A stretch of DNA of 64,000 nucleotides, taken from positions 376,402 through 440,401 of the forward strand of contig CAWCSF010000005.1 in assembly GCA_963798195.1 (NCBI GenBank), read 5' to 3'. The DNA comes from CAVSRC01 sp963798195 (GTDB taxonomy: Bacteria; Pseudomonadota; Alphaproteobacteria; Rhizobiales; Kaistiaceae). Positions 60,872 to 64,000 of this stretch are shown piece after piece; positions within the stretch are counted from its first letter, which is position 1, and each line of letters begins with the position of its first letter. Below the pieces are notes generated by a model. The model worked only from the letters and a program-made list of their open reading frames with translations. It made no database searches and had not been told where the DNA came from. Made by a program: the position numbers and the translations under genes.

Positions 60872-62071
60872 ATGGCTGTCGGGCAGACACGCAGTTTCGA
60901 CAAGGACAATCGCGGCCCCCTTGACGGCGTGCGCGTGCTCGACCTGTCGCGCCTGGTTGCCGGCAACATGGCAACGCTGCTGCTCGCCGACTACGGCGCC
61001 GACGTTATCAAGATCGAACATCCGGAAAAGGGTGACGACCTGCGCCGCTGGCGCGCCGAGGGCATTGAGACGTTCTGGAAGGTTTACGCGCGCAACAAGC
61101 GCTCAATGGCGCTCGATATCCGCAAGGATGGCCGGGACGTATTCCGGCGTCTGGTGGAGAGCGCGCAGGTGCTCGTCGAGAACTTCCTGCCCGGCACGCT
61201 TGAGAAGTGGGGCTATGGCCCGGACGCACTTCACGCGATCAATCCTGGCCTGGTGATCCTGCGCATTTCCGGTTGGGGTCAAGACGGACCGTGGCGTGAC
61301 CGGCCAGGCTTCGGCACGCTGGTCGAGGCGATGTCGGGCTACGCATTTCTCAACGGCTTCGCCGACCGGCCGCCTTTGTTGCCGCCGCTGGCAATGGCCG
61401 ACATGGTTGCAGGACTCTACGGCAGCTTCGCCACGCTGACGGCGCTCCGCGTCGTCGAGCGTGGCGGCAGGGGGCAGGTGATCGACCTGTCTCTGTTCGA
61501 GCCCATGCTCTCGCTGGTGGCGAGCGAGGCGGTCAAGCATCGCGTGACCGGCGACGTGACCATGCGCTCGGGCAATCAGGCGCCGCACACCGCACCGCGC
61601 AACGTCTACACCTGCTCCGATGGCGGCTTCCTCGCCATGTCCGGTTCGATGCAATCGATGGCCGAGTTGATCCTCGAAACCATCGGTCGGCCGGAGCTGA
61701 AAAGCGATCCGCGCTTCCGCACCAATGACGATCGCGTCGCCAATCGCGACGAACTCGACGCCATCATTGGCGCCCACGTCGGCAAGCGAAGCCTCGCCGA
61801 GAACCTCGCCGCCTTCGGGGAGGCGGGCGTGCCGGTAGCGCCGGTCGTGTCGATGGCGGACCTGATGACCCATGACTACGTACTCGGGCGTGGCGCGCTG
61901 ACCGAGTTGGAGGACCGCGACCTCGGTTCGGTGCCGATGCACGAGATCGTGCCGCGGCTCGACCGCACGCCCGGCACCTTCCGCCGGCCGGCGCCGGCGC
62001 TCGGCGAGCACACCGAGGAGATTCTCACGGAACTCGGGTTCGGCCCGTCGCGCAAGGAAGCGATCGCTTGA
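60872..62071 (+). CDS. CaiB/BaiF type III CoA-transferase
   Basis: Transfers CoA between carboxylic acids (399 residues). The N-terminal GVRVLDLSRLVAGNMATLLLAD and KIEHPEKGDDLRRW, the RNKRSMALDIRKDGR segment, and LAMADMVAGLYG, which holds the catalytic Asp, are all intact. The C-terminus (ALGEHTEEILTELGF) is normal. It overlaps the lyase gene by four bases (TTGA). Paired with a CitE-like lyase, it would activate a C4-C5 hydroxy- or dicarboxylic acid such as citramalate or malate; the substrate is inferred from context. Confidence 0.92.
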   Translation: MAVGQTRSFDKDNRGPLDGVRVLDLSRLVAGNMATLLLADYGADVIKIEHPEKGDDLRRWRAEGIETFWKVYARNKRSMALDIRKDGRDVFRRLVESAQVLVENFLPGTLEKWGYGPDALHAINPGLVILRISGWGQDGPWRDRPGFGTLVEAMSGYAFLNGFADRPPLLPPLAMADMVAGLYGSFATLTALRVVERGGRGQVIDLSLFEPMLSLVASEAVKHRVTGDVTMRSGNQAPHTAPRNVYTCSDGGFLAMSGSMQSMAELILETIGRPELKSDPRFRTNDDRVANRDELDAIIGAHVGKRSLAENLAAFGEAGVPVAPVVSMADLMTHDYVLGRGALTELEDRDLGSVPMHEIVPRLDRTPGTFRRPAPALGEHTEEILTELGFGPSRKEAIA

Positions 62072-62961
62072 CCCGACGCGCCCTGCCGCTGTGGCGGTCC
62101 ATGCTGTTCGTGCCAGTGCTGAACGAGAAGTTTCTGGCCGGCGCGCCATCGCGCGGCGCCGACTGCATCCAACTCGACCTTGAGGATTCCATCCCCGTTG
62201 CCCGCAAGGCCGAGGCGCGAGAGGCCGTAAAGACAGCGGCGGATTTCCTTGCCGGCAAAGGCGTGGACGTCGTTGTCCGCATCAACCGCCCGTGGCGGAT
62301 GGCGGTGGCCGATATCGAAGCGTCGGTTGGGCCGTCAGTAACGGCGCTGAACCTGCCCAAGGTGCCCGACGCCGGCCATGTGCGCGCCGTCGCCGAGATC
62401 CTTGACGAGTTGGAAGCGGAGCGCGGGTTGGCGAACGGTCACACGCGGCTCGTCATCATGATCGAGACCGCTGGCGGCCTGATCAACATGGCCGAGATCG
62501 CGGCCGCATCCGAGCGCATCGTTGCAATGACCGTCGGCGCAGAAGACCTGGCGCTGTCGATGGGCATGGAGGTGGTCGAGGACGCCCTCTACGTGCCGAA
62601 CGTGCAGGCCGTGGCGGCCGCGCGAGCGGCGGGCATCCTGCCTATCGGCTATGTCGGCACGGTCGCGGACTACCAGGACGCGGCTCGCTACCAGCAGATT
62701 GCCGAGCGGGCGCGCCGTCTCGGCTTCGCCGGCGGTTTCTGTGTCCACCCGACGCAGGTGCCGATCCTCAATGCGGCGTTCAGCCCGTCCGAGGCCGAAG
62801 TGGTCGATGCGAAGGCGTTGATCGCCGCCTATGACGCGGCGCTGGCGACCGGCAAGGGCGCGGTGAACCACGGCGGCAAGATGATCGACCAGCCTGTAGC
62901 AGACCGGGCCCGAGCACTGCTGACCCGGCACGCCTCCATCACTGCCCGCAAGGCGACCTGA
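62068..62961 (+). CDS. HpcH/HpaI (CitE-like) CoA-ester lyase
   Basis: Mg2+-dependent aldol lyase cleaving 3-hydroxyacyl-CoA thioesters such as malyl- or citramalyl-CoA (297 residues). Signatures: RSMLFVPVLNEKFL, IQLDLEDSIPVARK (metal Asp/Glu), IMIETAGGLINM (metal Glu), VGAEDLALSMGM and GFCVHPTQVPILN. The TTG start overlaps the CoA-transferase stop (TTGA), so translation is coupled. With the transferase it forms a two-step route to acetyl-CoA plus a keto acid. Confidence 0.9.
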   Translation: MTRRALPLWRSMLFVPVLNEKFLAGAPSRGADCIQLDLEDSIPVARKAEAREAVKTAADFLAGKGVDVVVRINRPWRMAVADIEASVGPSVTALNLPKVPDAGHVRAVAEILDELEAERGLANGHTRLVIMIETAGGLINMAEIAAASERIVAMTVGAEDLALSMGMEVVEDALYVPNVQAVAAARAAGILPIGYVGTVADYQDAARYQQIAERARRLGFAGGFCVHPTQVPILNAAFSPSEAEVVDAKALIAAYDAALATGKGAVNHGGKMIDQPVADRARALLTRHASITARKAT

Positions 62962-63019
62962 CGCCCCGCTTTCCAGGTTGGGTTGGGATTCTCGAGCCGC
63001 CGCCGCTACAGTAGCTCTC

Positions 63020-63962
63020 ATGAACCTGCGCGACCTTCGCTATTTCGTTGCCGTCGCCGAAAGCGGCTCGATTCTGGCAGCCTCGGAGAAGCTGCATGTG
63101 GCGCAGCCCTCGATAAGCGTGCGCATTCGCGCGCTGGAGAGCGACCTTGGCGTGGCGTTGTTCGAGCGGCGGCCACGCGGCGTGGTGATGACCGCCGAGG
63201 GCGAGGAACTGCTGATTCATGCGCGGCTGATCCTGGGCTCGGCGGAGACGGCGCGGGAGAGCCTCCGCCGGCATGCCAACAGCCCCGTGGGGACGGTGAA
63301 TTTCGGCGTGCCTACCTCGCTCGCCGCCGTGCTCTCGGTGCCGCTGGTGGAGCAGACACTGGCCACTCTGCCGAACGTACGGCTGCGCATCGTCGAGAGC
63401 ATGACCGGCTATATCATCGACTGGCTGCGCGGTGGGCAGCTCGACCTCGGGCTCGTCTTCGTCGATGCGGCGATTTCAGGTGTGCAGACCGAAAAGCTGC
63501 TGAACGAGGAATTGCACCTTGCCGCCGGAACGCCCGAGGCGCTGAAAAAGCTGACCAACGCCCGGGGCGAAGTGCCAATGGAGAAACTTGCCGAGAGTGC
63601 CGCTGATCCTGCCGACGGAGCGCCACGGCCTGCGCTCGTTGATCGACCAGCACCTGCGACGTCACGGCGTCTCATCGAAAGTCATCATCGAGATCGACGC
63701 GTTCCTTCAGATTCAGCGGTTGGTGCAGCGCGGCCACGGCATGACGATCCTGTCCCTGGCGGCGCTGCATGAATCGCCGCTGACGCCGCCACTGGTGACG
63801 GCGCGCATCGTGCGGCCAACTATCGAACGCACGGTGTCGCTGGCCCATGTGGACGATCGGCCGCTGACCAAAGCGGCGCGTGAAGTGGCTCGGCTGGCAG
63901 CCGCACTCCTCCGCGGCCAGGCGGCGGAGCCCTGGTGGCACGCCAAGCCGACGACCTCCTGA
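63020..63962 (+). pseudogene. LysR-family regulator, one-base frameshift
   Basis: LysR-type regulator. The N-terminal winged helix (MNLRDLRYFVAVAESGSILA ... LHVAQPSISVRIRALE) and first effector half read from ATG 63020 to EVPMEKLAE; the rest (VPLILPTERHGLRSLIDQ ... to the C-terminus) continues in the next frame. The switch is at 63593-63597 (GAGAG), and the total of 943 bases is one more than a whole number of codons. Repaired, it has about 313 residues, normal for the family. It lies 58 bases after the lyase gene and is the likely regulator of the ADH/CoA-transferase operon. Confidence 0.85.
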
Positions 63963-63970
63963 CCTTCCAG

Positions 63971-63989
63971 CTATAGCGCTCAGCTATAG
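63971..63989. promoter_or_regulatory. CTATAG element copy 2, candidate LysR-type binding site
   Basis: CTATAGCGCTCAGCTATAG: inverted arms CTATAGC/GCTATAG about a 5-bp centre, and the same two CTATAG units 13 bp apart as at 59574-59592. It lies nine bases after the LysR stop, at the window edge, presumably in front of the next gene. Confidence 0.5.
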
Positions 63990-64000
63990 ACGCGCTGCTG

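Noticed and set aside
61103..62149. 348-codon minus-strand frame
   Set aside because: Antisense to the intact CoA-transferase gene; no recognised family.
1..64000. CRISPR arrays, tRNA, rRNA, insertion sequences or phage genes
   Set aside because: No repeat-spacer pattern, cloverleaf-like segment, transposase or integrase motif was seen on either strand by reading.

Overview
The window is a GC-rich chromosomal segment, most likely from an alphaproteobacterium of the Hyphomicrobiales (rhizobia/Kaistia-like). The evidence is codon use, the density of sugar-type ABC importers with LacI, GntR and LysR regulators, and ETF-ubiquinone oxidoreductase. No rRNA, tRNA, CRISPR array, insertion sequence or phage gene was seen. 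The genus is not resolved.

Layout. (1) 1-7 kb: the 3' part of a calcium/proton antiporter, then an outer-membrane factor + HlyD adaptor + DUF3302 efflux cassette with no recognisable pump, then small envelope and redox genes (DsbB-like protein, Spy-like periplasmic protein, DUF302). (2) 7-11.6 kb: treZ-treY, making trehalose from malto-oligosaccharides. (3) 11.7-19 kb: a sugar/sugar-acid block with a GH39-like glycosidase and a GntR regulator (both interrupted by one-base frameshifts), a Gfo/Idh/MocA oxidoreductase, an IlvD-type sugar-acid dehydratase coupled to an amidohydrolase (probable lactonase), and an aldo/keto reductase. (4) 19-30 kb: a complete Opp/Dpp-type ABC importer, a SnoaL-like protein and a 2-hydroxyacid dehydrogenase, divergent from a LacI regulator and a GHL6-type glycoside hydrolase. 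(5) 30-39.7 kb: a probable purine/nucleoside salvage locus. One seven-gene operon carries an autoregulated lacI, a PotABCD-type importer, a nucleoside hydrolase and adenine deaminase, with an M20 amidohydrolase and an orphan phosphoribosyltransferase beside it. (6) 39.8-55.8 kb: two CUT1 sugar importers, both without ATPases, each with its own LacI regulator. Around them are UxuA-like mannonate dehydratase, KdgD (frameshifted), two VOC proteins, Gfo/Idh and SDR oxidoreductases and two xylose-isomerase-like epimerases. (7) 55.8-64 kb: ETF-QO, an MFS transporter, a decayed CoA-transferase remnant, then a Zn-alcohol dehydrogenase / CaiB CoA-transferase / CitE-like lyase operon with a LysR regulator (frameshifted).

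Overall this is a catabolic accessory region of substrate-specific modules, each combining importer, enzymes and local regulator. Several operators can be read directly: a perfect 20-bp palindrome at the lacI start of the nucleoside locus, one operator repeated at two promoters of the UxuA/KdgD locus, twin operator-like sites before the LacI at 43.7 kb, and a CTATAG-based 19-bp element repeated before the CoA-transferase operon and after the LysR gene. Four genes each carry exactly one extra base, so either assembly error or recent inactivation must be considered.
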